Source: a virus. Taken from it: a stretch of 42,988 nucleotides of DNA. Position 1 is the stretch's first letter. Each line of letters opens with the position of its first letter. This document shows, one piece after another, positions 7,065-16,264 of this stretch. The stretch lies in IMG/VR virus record IMGVR_UViG_3300046506_000488, positions 1 to 42,988 of that record; one strand, 5' to 3'. The translations under genes and the position numbers were made by a program. Under the pieces are notes generated by a model. It saw only the letters and a program-made list of their open reading frames with translations. It ran no database searches and was not told where the DNA came from.

Positions 7065-7468
7065 ACCTTGGTTACCCCCGGAACAATAATGAAGGAGCCG
7101 AAAAGCCATTTCTGGCGATCACCGCCGGAGGGCGTGATGTGCATGTCCCAGGCGAGCTGGACCTCTTCGCCGACGCGTAAGGCAGCAGGTGCATGCGAGG
7201 CGTCCGCAAGCGTGCCGACGTTGATCCGCATTTCGACGGTCGAGATCGGATAGAGCCCTGACGTATCGACCCCGGCCAAACGGAGTCCCTCGGCACCGGC
7301 CGAAACGCCGCCGGCTAAGTCGATCAGCGGCGATCCCGGATTGTCGGGCTTCGGGCGTATCTGCGCCTTCAGCGTCGCCCCGGTCAGGTTTATGCCCTTG
7401 AATCGAAAGGTTTCGACATAGGGCGTCCACCGATCGACGCGCAGATCGACCCTGGCAGCTTCAGCCAT
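7061..7468 (-). CDS. tail protein between tip protein and fibre
   Basis: 135 residues with a GGAG ribosome binding site. Predominantly beta, with RWTPYVETFRFKGINLTGATLKAQIR at the start (written here as seen in the first third) and WDMHITPSGGDRQKWLFGSF ending in IIVPGVTKV. Proteins of this length and ending are often encoded just before tail fibres in siphophages and may link the fibre to the tail tip. That assignment is by context. The stop overlaps the fibre ATG. Confidence 0.7.
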   Translation of the reverse strand: MAEAARVDLRVDRWTPYVETFRFKGINLTGATLKAQIRPKPDNPGSPLIDLAGGVSAGAEGLRLAGVDTSGLYPISTVEMRINVGTLADASHAPAALRVGEEVQLAWDMHITPSGGDRQKWLFGSFIIVPGVTKV

Positions 7469-7503
7469 GCTTTGCTCCGATGATGTAGAAGGGATGAGCC
7501 CGG

Positions 7504-10068
7504 TCAGGAGACCGAGGCGTAACTCTTGCTGTCGGGGTAGAGGCCGACGGCGCCGCCGCCGCCCGTGTCGGTCACGGTCACGCGCAGCCAGACGCCCTGG
7601 CCGTCACCGCCGGGGTTGGCGATTGTAGCGCTCCACACCAGCGTTTCGTCTTCGCCCGATGGAATGTTCGATGTCGTCGCCGCCGACCATGTGCCGGCCG
7701 TCCATGGTTGCGACCAGTCCGATCCGTCGAGAGAATATTCGGCGAGCAGGGAACAGCCCGTGGGCCCGCCGGCGGCAGCAAAGTGAACGTTGCCCTGATA
7801 GGTTACGGTCTGGCCGGTGTTGGCGATGACGATCGGCGTATACATCGTCACACCCGTCGAATTGATCGGGACCGCGCCATAAGGCGAGGCTCCTGCGCCG
7901 CCGGTGGCGCCATCGCGAGGTGTCGAGATCGTCACGGCTTGCTTCATCACACGACTGCCGACCGACGCCGTAACAACGGCGGAGGCGGGCGTTACCGTGA
8001 TGTCGGTGATCGTGACGAGCCCGGTGGAGTTCACGGTTGCGTCGCACCCGGTGGTTGCGATCGAATAGGTGGCGGTCTCGTGGATATCCGTGTCGCCGTC
8101 ATAGAAGATGATCTGCGCGGTTACCGGCAGCGCGCCGCTCTTCGGCGTGCCGTCGGCATCGCAGGGGATTGTAAGCGCGCCAGGGCTTATCGCGATCGAG
8201 AGGCCGTTAATGCTGCCGGTAGATTCACCGGACGTGACCGGACCGAGCACGAGACGATCGCCAAGCACGCCGCGGACCCTGTACCGCACCCCTACATAGT
8301 AATCGGTCAGCGGGGTGACGCCGGTAATCTCCTTGCGCGTCACGGTTGCCGCATCGAGCGAAACACTGCGCCAGGTGCTCGATCCGGCCGGCAGCAATTC
8401 GAACAGAACCGCCTCAGCATTCGCATTGCCGACCGATCCCGTCACCACGAGGGCCGCGATCGAGACCCCGCCCTCCGTAAGCGTCGTGCCGGTCAGCGCC
8501 CAGTCGCCAGCATCCGGCGCCGGCAGATCTCCGATATTGGGGATGGACAGATCAGGGGTAGGCGGGGCCACGCCCGTCTTTCCCAGCGCGTAATCGTGCT
8601 TGCCAGGCGTTTCGGTGCGGCAGGTCAGCCCGATCACGAGGCTGGTCGCATCGATCTCGCGCTGCCGGATGATCACGTCGCGCGCGACGAGGTTCGCCTC
8701 CGGAATGTCGAGCGTGACGCAATCGCCGGGGAGATAGCCGATCGCATAGACCTTGGCCGGAATAGAGATCCCGTCGATCTCGCGCATGTTGAGCATGTCG
8801 TAGGTGGCGAGCTCCGCGCCCTGATCCTTGTCCTGCACCAGCGGGTAGCTTATTTCCCTCGGGCGCGAGCCGCCGTCGACGGTCACGTAATCGGTGACGG
8901 TGACCGGCTCCAGCGGCGTCATTTCCCAGCCATGGCTTTCCAGCCGCACGCGCGGGATGATGGTGTTGCGGCGCTGGCGAATTGAGGCGCTCGATGGGAT
9001 GTCGAGGTCGCCCGCCAGATCCTCCGCCGTGATCGTGCCGATCGATACGCGGGGCGCCGAGAACACACACGAGAGGAGGGCTCCACAGGGGAACACCTCG
9101 CCGCCGCCGGCCTGCGCGATCATCTTCAGCACGTCCCAGCCATCATCGGACGTCGTGTAGATCGTTCCGCCGACCTTCCAGTTATTGGCCTCGCACACGT
9201 TCGCCCACTCGACGAACGGGGCCATCATGATGCCGTCGACTTCGAGCCCGCCGCCGGCGACCAGCACGCCGTTTTGGTAGCGGCCATAGGCCCACGTGAT
9301 CGCGTGCAGCGCCGGGTTCTCCGACCAGACGTAGGTATCCTCCTGTCCGATCCGACACGCCCCCGCTCCGCCAGGATAGGTGCTGTCGCGCCGCGGATCG
9401 TAGACGTAGACCCCTTCGTTCACGCGCAGGCGCTGGGGGATTCCCGCCGGATATTTCTTGCCGTTGGTGTCGAACTTGAGGGTCCACAGGTCGGCCGCGA
9501 GCCCGGAAATCTTGGCCGTCGAATCCCAGCCTGGGAATGATCCGAACGGGCCGGCCATAGCGACGGATTCGGGGCACGCACCCAGTTGCTCAGTCAGCCA
9601 CATATAGTCCGCGTAACGCCCCATGGCGGCGCCACCGGAGAAGGTCACTTCCGCGTTATCGATCAGCAGCGGGCCGAGGCTCTTGATCGGGCCGAGGCTG
9701 TGCACGGTCGCCCAGCTCTCATAGGCGTTCTTGGGGCCATAATATTGGCGATGGACGACGCGACCGCCAGATCCGGTTCGCCCCATTTGGTAGGGGATGC
9801 CCGATTCCTTATCGATCGTGAATTTCGTTGCGCTGCCGCCGAGCGAAGACTTCGGCTTCGAGGCGAGCAACACCGCGGCAACGCTCAGCACACCCGCCGC
9901 CACGCTGGCGACTGTCGCCACGGTCGCGATCGTGGCCAGCGTTGCTGCCGTAGCGCTGCCGGCGGCAACGGTGCCAAACGCGCCCAGCGCCGCTGCTGCG
10001 CCGATGCCGGTGGCGATCAGGGCAACGCCGCCCACGATCAGGGCTGCCGTGCGGAGACCCTTACTCAC
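7504..10068 (-). CDS. host-specificity / central tail-tip protein, lambda J-like
   Basis: 854 residues from a GTG at 10068 that overlaps the upstream stop (GTGA). An Ala/Thr-rich hydrophobic stretch fills the first 65 residues, then a J-like tip domain (YQMGRTGSGGRVVHRQYYGP, LGPIKSLGPLLIDNAEVTF), then beta-rich fibronectin-type or Ig-like modules (TPLTDYYVGVRYRVRG; SVDA-like Thr/Val repeats) to the C-terminus. In lambdoid phages this gene follows the tape measure and the L/K-like genes and forms the central fibre that contacts the receptor. Position and size match. Confidence 0.85.
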   Translation of the reverse strand: MSKGLRTAALIVGGVALIATGIGAAAALGAFGTVAAGSATAATLATIATVATVASVAAGVLSVAAVLLASKPKSSLGGSATKFTIDKESGIPYQMGRTGSGGRVVHRQYYGPKNAYESWATVHSLGPIKSLGPLLIDNAEVTFSGGAAMGRYADYMWLTEQLGACPESVAMAGPFGSFPGWDSTAKISGLAADLWTLKFDTNGKKYPAGIPQRLRVNEGVYVYDPRRDSTYPGGAGACRIGQEDTYVWSENPALHAITWAYGRYQNGVLVAGGGLEVDGIMMAPFVEWANVCEANNWKVGGTIYTTSDDGWDVLKMIAQAGGGEVFPCGALLSCVFSAPRVSIGTITAEDLAGDLDIPSSASIRQRRNTIIPRVRLESHGWEMTPLEPVTVTDYVTVDGGSRPREISYPLVQDKDQGAELATYDMLNMREIDGISIPAKVYAIGYLPGDCVTLDIPEANLVARDVIIRQREIDATSLVIGLTCRTETPGKHDYALGKTGVAPPTPDLSIPNIGDLPAPDAGDWALTGTTLTEGGVSIAALVVTGSVGNANAEAVLFELLPAGSSTWRSVSLDAATVTRKEITGVTPLTDYYVGVRYRVRGVLGDRLVLGPVTSGESTGSINGLSIAISPGALTIPCDADGTPKSGALPVTAQIIFYDGDTDIHETATYSIATTGCDATVNSTGLVTITDITVTPASAVVTASVGSRVMKQAVTISTPRDGATGGAGASPYGAVPINSTGVTMYTPIVIANTGQTVTYQGNVHFAAAGGPTGCSLLAEYSLDGSDWSQPWTAGTWSAATTSNIPSGEDETLVWSATIANPGGDGQGVWLRVTVTDTGGGGAVGLYPDSKSYASVS

Positions 10069-10484
10069 GCGCGCCACGCCGCGATATATTCGAGCGGCTG
10101 GAGGATATCCGCGCCCGCCACGTCCTGATGATAGCCAAGCGTGCGGCCGTTCCCCACGGCGATCTGCAGGGCTCCACCGAACGAACCTTCCCCCGGTATC
10201 ATGACCACATCGCAGGGCAGCGCTGCCGCGGGCGCGATGCGCATCAGCCCCAAGGCGTCGAGCGCTTCCGCCAGATCGCTGAATCCCGCGCGCTTGAGCG
10301 CGCGCAACGCTGTCCGTTCGCTCGCATAGGTTCCGGCCTTGCCGAGTTGCGGCCGATGGCCGCGCTGCCGCAGCACGAACGCCGCCAGCCTGACGCAATC
10401 GTTCTTCCCCCAAGCGAACGGAACGTGCCGAAAGCGCTGGATCGCAGCCGTCGCGATCTGCTGGCGCGCGATCAGATCGCTCAC
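10065..10484 (-). CDS. DUF6950-type tail protein (NlpC/P60-like, K position)
   Basis: 139 residues from a GTG at 10484 overlapping the upstream stop. FAWGKNDCVRLAAF near residues 23-36 holds the Asp-Cys of an NlpC/P60-like fold, and GGALQIAVGNGRTLGYH near 107-123 supplies the His-containing strand. The gene sits between the L-like and J-like genes, where lambda has K. In the family the Cys/His pair may cut peptidoglycan during DNA entry or be structural. Activity is not proven here. Confidence 0.75.
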   Translation of the reverse strand: MSDLIARQQIATAAIQRFRHVPFAWGKNDCVRLAAFVLRQRGHRPQLGKAGTYASERTALRALKRAGFSDLAEALDALGLMRIAPAAALPCDVVMIPGEGSFGGALQIAVGNGRTLGYHQDVAGADILQPLEYIAAWRA

Positions 10485-11125
10485 TGATACACCTCGTTTC
10501 CGCGCGGGATGTAGCCGCCCGATTGCGCATAGGTCAGCGAAGAGGGCGGGTTTTCCACGCCCCAATAGCTCGTCTTCTCCAGCCCGCTCATGTTGGCGCA
10601 GCCAGTTTCACCGGGCCAGACAAGCTTATGCCAGGCATCCGACAGGCGCGCGCCGATCTCGGCATCATGAAACACCTCGAGCGCCGAGACGCATCGCCAT
10701 TCGACCGTTCGACTGGCGTGGCCGATACGGAGCCGCGCATAGTCGAGCTTGCCGACGAAGCAGAGCACGGGCTCGGGAAGCAGGAGGCCAGTCGTTCGAT
10801 CGATCACGCCGAGCCAGCCCTTGACCCGGCTACCCTGCACCTCCGCCGCCGTAAGATCGGACACGGCCGCCGTCGATGGCGGCGCGAACGTCAGGTCCCA
10901 ATCTGGGGCTTCGTCCTGCATGCCGTCCTTGAGGTTGCCGGCAGCAATCAGAGCGCCGAAGCGATCGTCACGGCCAACAAACTTCTGCCCGCCGAACATC
11001 ACCTCGCCGGCCCCCACGAGGTGCCGCAGCGTATAATCCGGCAAATCGGCCTGGATGAGTGGCGCGATCGGCGACAGGCCAGCGCGAAGCTCGTCCGTCA
11101 TGCCGGGCGTCAGGCGAAAGCTCAT
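10481..11125 (-). CDS. tail-tip assembly protein (L-like position)
   Basis: 214 residues. The N-terminal half has alternating strands (VMFGGQKFVGRDDRFGALIA). The C-terminal half contains RLSDAWHKLVWPGETGC, resembling conserved stretches in phage tail proteins of the DUF2163/BR0599 type that precede the NlpC-like protein. Cys residues in the C-terminal part could bind a cofactor, as some L proteins hold an iron-sulfur cluster. Overlaps both neighbours by 4 bases. Family assignment is tentative, but a role in the tail tip is well supported by context. Confidence 0.7.
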   Translation of the reverse strand: MSFRLTPGMTDELRAGLSPIAPLIQADLPDYTLRHLVGAGEVMFGGQKFVGRDDRFGALIAAGNLKDGMQDEAPDWDLTFAPPSTAAVSDLTAAEVQGSRVKGWLGVIDRTTGLLLPEPVLCFVGKLDYARLRIGHASRTVEWRCVSALEVFHDAEIGARLSDAWHKLVWPGETGCANMSGLEKTSYWGVENPPSSLTYAQSGGYIPRGNEVYQ

Positions 11126-11715
11126 CCTCGCTCCTGGATCGAAAAGCTGACAGGCTCGCCGCGGTTGCGGCTCATGGCGCCAGCGACATCGCCCGAAAGC
11201 TGGCCCTCGATCATCGGCGCGTCGAAATCACACCCCTCGTTGTCGACCGTGAGGAATCGCAACATTGGCCATATCGGCAGCGCGATAGTGCCGCTCTCCG
11301 ACACGAACGTCGGTTGTCTGATCATGTGCGTATAGCGCACGCCGCCATGGATTATGTTGAAGAACCGTCCGCGCTGTAGCTGGATATTCGGCGTCATCCC
11401 GTCGAGGTTAAGCGTCGAGCCGGATTGCCCACCACCGGTGACGAGCGGCGCGCCGTGGGACGGCTCCCCAGCCATATCCGGCTGGTAGATCGCGATCCGG
11501 GCATCGGCGGTCGTGGCTTCGAAGATGTCGGCAATGAATAGACGGCGCTGATCGTCCTGCCGGAACTGCGCTGTCTTGATGTCGGCGGCGAAACGATCGC
11601 CGATGCGAGGCACGGGCAGCGACCAGCCGCCAAGCGGGCCTTCCTGGTTGCCCGACACCAGCACGGGGCGCATCGACACGCCGGCAATGCGCGTCCAGCC
11701 GATCTCGACGCTCAC
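11122..11715 (-). CDS. minor tail protein downstream of the tape measure
   Basis: 197 residues, mostly beta. PVLVSGNQEGPLGGWSLPVP, then IYQPDMAGEPSHGAP, and GRFFNIIHGGVRYTHMI near 117-133. It overlaps the tape-measure stop by 4 bases and occupies the position of a distal-tail or M-like protein. I do not recognise a named family with confidence. Confidence 0.7.
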   Translation of the reverse strand: MSVEIGWTRIAGVSMRPVLVSGNQEGPLGGWSLPVPRIGDRFAADIKTAQFRQDDQRRLFIADIFEATTADARIAIYQPDMAGEPSHGAPLVTGGGQSGSTLNLDGMTPNIQLQRGRFFNIIHGGVRYTHMIRQPTFVSESGTIALPIWPMLRFLTVDNEGCDFDAPMIEGQLSGDVAGAMSRNRGEPVSFSIQERG

Positions 11716-14120
11716 CAGCTGCGGCCAAGCCGGCGGGTGGCCGTCGCGCGGCTTTCTGCCTGCGCCATGCTCGCGCCGCCAGCCGTGCCGCGAGCCGCGG
11801 CGGCATCGGCCATCGGCGCTGCGACGCCAGCGGCAGTCTGCTGGACGATCACGTCGAACATGTCGCCCTTGATCACCTGCACGCGCAGCCCGCTGCCATC
11901 ATTTGCGGCAAGCATGCGGCGCGTCTGTGCGGCAGGGGTTACGCTCGACCCGCGCGGGAGGCGGATCAGTTCGGGTCCATTCTCCGCCACCCATGCCAAG
12001 CCGCCGGGGGCGTAGTCGGTGCCCGAGGCGAATTTCGGCGCGGTCGCCGCGATCGTGGCGCTCAGATCGGCCGAAGAGATGCCGGTATTGAGCCCGGCGG
12101 CGCCCCCGAAGATCTTGCCGATCGAGCCGAACACGTCGGTCAGCGTCGTCGAGTGCGAGCCGCCGAGCAGGTTCTTCAGCGGATTGATCGCGGCGAGCTT
12201 AAGGAACTCCTGCAGCAGACTCTGGGCGTTGATCTTTCCGCGGGACAGGTCGTCGACCATGCTGGATGTGAAGCTGCGCACCTCGTCGATGGCATCCCGC
12301 GAACGCTCGAGCGCAACGTTCATGGCATCCTGCGCTGCAACGCCGTCGAGGATCGCCTTTGCCTCGTCGTCGGTGATGCCGCGTCCCTGATTTTGCAGCT
12401 CTATCTGTTTTGCGAACTGATCGAGGATAACCTGACGCTTATCGGCAGACATCCCGATCGTGGCCAATTCGAGCTGCGACAGGGACAAGGTATCGCGCTG
12501 GGCGGCGATCTGCTCCACCGCGAATTTCGTGGGCTGCAGTCGCTCCTGCTGTGCATCATCGAGACCCTTGAGGAATTCCTTATAGCTGACCTTGCCGGCC
12601 TCGCCGAATTTATTGGAGAAGGCCTCAATCATCGGCCCAAGCGTCGGCTCGATGTTCAACTTGGCCAGTTCTTTGGCGAGGTCCTTTGCCTCCTTCGTCG
12701 CAACGCGCTGTGACGCCGCCAGCGCCTTATGGGCGGCATCCGCCGCATAGACGGCGGACTGAGCGGCAGTGAGTTCTTTTTGATAGGCAGCCTCTGATTT
12801 CGTGCCGTCCTCAACGGCTTTGCGCCCCTCCACCTGCACAAGGTTGAGGCGGGCTTGAGCCCGCTGCTGCGTGTCCGTCGCAGCGGCGAGCTTTGCCTTT
12901 GCCTCTGTCAGCGAAATATCGGGCTTGTCGCGGCCAAAATCACCAAAGGCCTTCAGTCGGTCATCCGGGCGCCCGTTGCCCTGGAGCAATCGCAGCTGCG
13001 CGTTGAGCGATTGAATACCTCGGCCCTTTGTCACGAGCTCGGCGAGCGCATCGCTCATGGGTTTGATGTATTGTTTGCCGGTATCGCCAAACTTCGAAAG
13101 GCTGGATATCGTGTTCGTCAGTTCGCCGAGTGACCCAGGCACGCCCTTCAGCACCTGGCTGTAGGCCTCCATCGTCTGCGGAAAAACCGAGAACAGGCTG
13201 TCTGCACGGCGCTTAGCGACTTGTAGGTCGCTCAGCGCATCCTTTTTGTCGCCTTGCGTGCCGAGCGCCGTGTTCTGAATGAGTGCTACGTTTTGTTCTT
13301 TAATGCGGCCGGTTGTGCGGTCGATAATAGTCGCCAGATGTTCTTGGCGCTCCGCGAGCTTGTCCGCAGCCGATCCTGTATCAAACAGTTTATCGGCGAA
13401 TCCCGAGGCTAGGACCGTTGCCAGTGTAAGGGCGATGCCGAAGGGTCCATTGAGGAAGGCGCCGACCTTTCCGAGGGCGCCGCCCATCCCGCCGAGAGCG
13501 CCGGCGGCCTGGGGCGCTTGCTGGGCAAATGCACGAAGGACACCCGTCCCACCGACGACCTGCACCGCAAAATCTTGAAACTGGAACCCGAGGTTCTGAA
13601 TCGCAAACTTGCGGGCGTTGTCGTTTGCTGCGCCGCGGCCCTGCTCGGCACGCGCCTGCTCTAGCGCGCGGGTGGAAAGATCAACGGCACGCTTGTGCTC
13701 GCCTTCACTGATTACGCCACGTGCGAGCAGTCCATTCGCAACCTCAAGCTCGTGATCATAGGCCGCCTGGGCGGCGCGCAGCGGGTTAATCGCGTTCAGC
13801 AGCGCGTTGGCCTGGCGCTCCTGTTCCGCGAGCAATCGAGCATATTCGGAGGCACGGGCATTCGCGGATCGATCGTAACCGGTCCCGACCGAACTATCGA
13901 TCCGCGACTGGATCGGTGTCGACATGAAGGCGTCGACCTTGCGAGTAGCATCGACCTGCTTTTTGGTGACGGCATCGATATCGTCGCCGGTCTTCTGCCA
14001 GGCTCCGGACGCGCGCTTCGCCGCAGCGTCGCCAGCATTACCGATTTCCTCGAAACCGGATTTAATCTCCTGCTTGCCCTCCATCCCAAGGCGGAGCGCT
14101 ACGGCTGGCTTACTGGCCAT
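11712..14120 (-). CDS. tail tape measure protein
   Basis: 802 residues with a strong ribosome binding site (GAGGAGG). The N-terminal 210 residues are helical (GMEGKQEIKSGFEEIGNAGDAA and onward). A Gly/Ala-rich hydrophobic segment lies near 210-250 (GPFGIALTLATVLASGF), then long charged coiled coils to about residue 640, and a Gly/Ala-rich end. This is the length-determining protein around which the tail tube polymerises. At about 1.5 angstrom per residue it predicts a tail of roughly 120 nm. It starts inside the end of the GT frame, as in lambda G-T-H. Confidence 0.9.
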   Translation of the reverse strand: MASKPAVALRLGMEGKQEIKSGFEEIGNAGDAAAKRASGAWQKTGDDIDAVTKKQVDATRKVDAFMSTPIQSRIDSSVGTGYDRSANARASEYARLLAEQERQANALLNAINPLRAAQAAYDHELEVANGLLARGVISEGEHKRAVDLSTRALEQARAEQGRGAANDNARKFAIQNLGFQFQDFAVQVVGGTGVLRAFAQQAPQAAGALGGMGGALGKVGAFLNGPFGIALTLATVLASGFADKLFDTGSAADKLAERQEHLATIIDRTTGRIKEQNVALIQNTALGTQGDKKDALSDLQVAKRRADSLFSVFPQTMEAYSQVLKGVPGSLGELTNTISSLSKFGDTGKQYIKPMSDALAELVTKGRGIQSLNAQLRLLQGNGRPDDRLKAFGDFGRDKPDISLTEAKAKLAAATDTQQRAQARLNLVQVEGRKAVEDGTKSEAAYQKELTAAQSAVYAADAAHKALAASQRVATKEAKDLAKELAKLNIEPTLGPMIEAFSNKFGEAGKVSYKEFLKGLDDAQQERLQPTKFAVEQIAAQRDTLSLSQLELATIGMSADKRQVILDQFAKQIELQNQGRGITDDEAKAILDGVAAQDAMNVALERSRDAIDEVRSFTSSMVDDLSRGKINAQSLLQEFLKLAAINPLKNLLGGSHSTTLTDVFGSIGKIFGGAAGLNTGISSADLSATIAATAPKFASGTDYAPGGLAWVAENGPELIRLPRGSSVTPAAQTRRMLAANDGSGLRVQVIKGDMFDVIVQQTAAGVAAPMADAAAARGTAGGASMAQAESRATATRRLGRSW

Positions 14121-14864
14121 GCGTTTCCTCCTCTTCGGATGGGTCGGCCTCGCGGCCGATTAGGATCGCAGATTCCGCCGTGGGCAGCACATCGGCGAGG
14201 AGCGTCAGATCGACGCCGCGGGCTGAGCCGATCGCCATGACGGCGCTATAATCGAGCGCGAACGGGACACCCATTCCGCCGACACGAAGCTGCGATCCGC
14301 AGTCTGTCAGGACGCCCCAAACACCTTCGCCCTCATCGGTAAGCGGCTCGTGCTCTAGGTACGGGCAGCCTTTCGAGCCCGTTTCCGGGGCGGGCTTGCA
14401 CCGGCCTTCGGTTTCGGCGTTGCAGGAGAGCGAGCAGTATCTTTCGCCGGCGTCTCCACCGCTCCAGTGCCAGGAAGCGAGCCGGCCGATGCGTTTTTTT
14501 CCCGATCCCGCATGATCCAGGGGGTGATGTAAGCCTGATCGGCGGCACCGTAGGCGTCGGCGTTCGCGATGAATGCTTCGACCGTCTCAGAATTGACCGG
14601 CAGGGGATTCCCATCGGCGTCGCCGACACCTTCCCACGCCACGATGCCGTGCCGGAGCAGGCTTTCACCGATGGCGTCGCTGGCAGCCACTACCGCGCCT
14701 TCATCGGCGACCAGGATGTCTCGCACCGCTTCGCCCCCAGCCCGCGCCGCCTTCTTACCCACCGGCGCGAAGCACACGCGAACGCCGGGGAGAAGGAACG
14801 GGCGCAGATCCCCCGGATCGTTCGATGGGATGTCGCCCAGCCACTCTGGGGCGAGCTTAAGCAT
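14110..14864 (-). CDS. tail assembly chaperone GT, -1 frameshift product
   Basis: Translation from 14864 to the slippery site AAAAAAC (14499-14493), then a -1 shift into a frame open to the TAA at 14112-14110, gives about 251 residues. The extension has no start codon of its own. It carries a Cys cluster (ERYCSLSCN, then GRC and KGCPYLE) followed by WGVLTDCGSQLRVGG and FALDYSAVM, the LDY-x-A pattern seen in DUF1799-type chaperone extensions. The frame ends 11 bases inside the tape-measure gene. In lambda, G and GT hold the tape measure and recruit tail-tube subunits. The shift is inferred from sequence. Confidence 0.8.
14355..14864 (-). CDS. tail assembly chaperone G (unshifted product)
   Basis: 169 residues from ATG 14864, eight bases inside the end of the tail-tube gene; another ATG lies at 14876. 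The N-terminal domain (MLKLAPEWLGDIPSNDPGDL) is followed by a helical middle (VRDILVADEGAVVAASDAIG) and a Lys/Arg/Pro-rich tail that lies after the slippery site and is replaced in GT. Expected to be the more abundant of the two chaperones. It is lost once the tail is built. Confidence 0.8.
   Translation of the reverse strand: MLKLAPEWLGDIPSNDPGDLRPFLLPGVRVCFAPVGKKAARAGGEAVRDILVADEGAVVAASDAIGESLLRHGIVAWEGVGDADGNPLPVNSETVEAFIANADAYGAADQAYITPWIMRDREKNASAGSLPGTGAVETPAKDTARSPATPKPKAGASPPRKRARKAART
14493..14499 (-). other. slippery heptamer A-AAA-AAC for -1 frameshifting
   Basis: Seven consecutive A residues followed by C on the minus strand. In the G frame the codons read GAA AAA AAC, giving X-XXY-YYZ = A-AAA-AAC, a canonical -1 site. 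Both tRNAs can re-pair after slipping. The -1 frame is then open for 127 codons through a conserved-looking domain. No clear stimulatory hairpin was located immediately downstream. Confidence 0.8.
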
Positions 14865-15807
14865 ATGAGGTAACATCGTTCGTGAGGGTGGCAACAACGC
14901 TGGCGGCGGTCGCGCCACTGGCCTGCCACTGATAGGTGGCCTGGATGCCGTTCGGACCCGAGATGGGGCGCTTCGCGGGCGGCAGGAAGATGCGCGGGCA
15001 GGCGAAGATCAGCCCAAAGGTCGAGACCGCCCAGCCGAAATCGAGCTCGATCGGCGTGCCGGCACTCGCTGCTGCCATCAGCGTCGTATCCTTCCATCGA
15101 ACGGTCGTCGTGCCGCTCATGGTGATCATGCCCGGGTCGCTATCCTCGATCCGGCCATCGGCCTGGATCGTCTCGACCTTCTCCAGTCCATTGGAAAAGG
15201 TGAAATCCGTCGATACGACGCTGCCAAGGACCGAGCCATCTTTCTTCACATAGCCAGTGGCCTGCGGGAATCGCTGGATCGGGAGCGAGGCGGTGGCGCT
15301 GCCACCCGCGGCGCTCGTTCCGGAAACAGCTGTCTCTCCGATCGCGATCAGGCTGCAGGTCGCATTGAGCAGGCCCGATCGCGACATGCTGATGCGCAAC
15401 TGACTGCCGCGCACCCCGCGATGCACCGTATAGGCGGGGATTTCCGGCGCACCGATCTCGACCGACATGCTGGGGAGGCTGGCGGCGCCCGACGTGAAGA
15501 CGTGCTGCTCGAGAGACGAAACTGCGGTTGTCACCGGCGCGCCGAAGAACAGCTTCAGCATGTGCCCGAAGTTCCGCACGTCGACTGGCACGACGATGTC
15601 GCCGTCGTTCGTTGCCACATCCGGCGTCGGATCCTGCATCTCCCGTCCCATGCCGAGCAGGTCGGAAGGGATGAGCGGGCGCTCTTCGCCGAGGGTGTGG
15701 CTGACGAAGGGGATGCCGAACCAGCTGGAGCCACCGGCCGGGACAGTGCCAGGGGTCGTTTCGAAGGCACCAAAGGCCTTCGCATTTGCGCCGCGCGCTC
15801 GTGCCAT
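14857..15807 (-). CDS. major tail tube protein
   Basis: 316 residues with an AGGAGA ribosome binding site. It is beta-rich with few charges: GTVPAGGSSWFGIPFVSHTLGEE near the start, VDVRNFGHMLKLFFGAP near 75-91, and an Ig-like C-terminal part (SGPNGIQATYQWQASG). Position immediately before the frameshifted chaperones and after the tail terminator is diagnostic for the tube subunit. This length suggests a tube domain plus a surface domain. Confidence 0.85.
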   Translation of the reverse strand: MARARGANAKAFGAFETTPGTVPAGGSSWFGIPFVSHTLGEERPLIPSDLLGMGREMQDPTPDVATNDGDIVVPVDVRNFGHMLKLFFGAPVTTAVSSLEQHVFTSGAASLPSMSVEIGAPEIPAYTVHRGVRGSQLRISMSRSGLLNATCSLIAIGETAVSGTSAAGGSATASLPIQRFPQATGYVKKDGSVLGSVVSTDFTFSNGLEKVETIQADGRIEDSDPGMITMSGTTTVRWKDTTLMAAASAGTPIELDFGWAVSTFGLIFACPRIFLPPAKRPISGPNGIQATYQWQASGATAASVVATLTNDVTSYA

Positions 15808-15817
15808 TGGTAGTCTC

Positions 15818-16264
15818 CTAAAGCGGATGCGTCGTGGAATAGGTGGCGGTCAGGAGCGCCTGCGCCTCGCGCGCCGGGGTGGCGCCGGCTTCGAAAAGGC
15901 TTTCGATCGCGGGGGCGAACCCATCGAGATAGTCGACCAGGCCGCCCAAGGTCCGGTCTGCCTCGATCGCCTCGCTGAACGCCTCGAGCATGGCGGCGAC
16001 AGCGGCGGTAGCGCTCTCGCCGATTAGCACCTTGCTGGCAGCGAAAGTCGCGGGGATCTGGTGGCTGTAATTGTATACCGGCGGAGAGAGATCGATCTCC
16101 GGTTCCCCTGGGTCGCCGTATTCGAAGGTGATGCGGCCGCCAGGCGAGAGGCGATCGGAAGCCGGGCGATCATCATCAGGTGACCTGACGTCTATGTCAG
16201 CGGCCGGGATAGCTGCCATCGCCAGCGCCTTCAGAGCGGCGAGGATTTCGAGCTGGATGCTCAC
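15818..16264 (-). CDS. tail terminator / completion protein (gpU-like position)
   Basis: 148 residues from a GTG at 16264 overlapping the upstream stop. It starts with an amphipathic helix (QLEILAALKALAMAAIPA). PPVYNYSHQIPATFAASK in the middle and a helical C-terminus follow. The gene lies between the DUF6441-type protein and the tail tube, the standard place of the protein that caps the tail and stops tube growth. Assignment is by size, order and fold pattern. Confidence 0.7.
   Translation of the reverse strand: MSIQLEILAALKALAMAAIPAADIDVRSPDDDRPASDRLSPGGRITFEYGDPGEPEIDLSPPVYNYSHQIPATFAASKVLIGESATAAVAAMLEAFSEAIEADRTLGGLVDYLDGFAPAIESLFEAGATPAREAQALLTATYSTTHPL

Noticed and set aside
14333-14668. 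Minus-strand 111-codon frame overlapping the G gene
   Set aside because: It is the third frame and lacks any ribosome binding site. The -1 frame, not this one, continues into the conserved chaperone extension.
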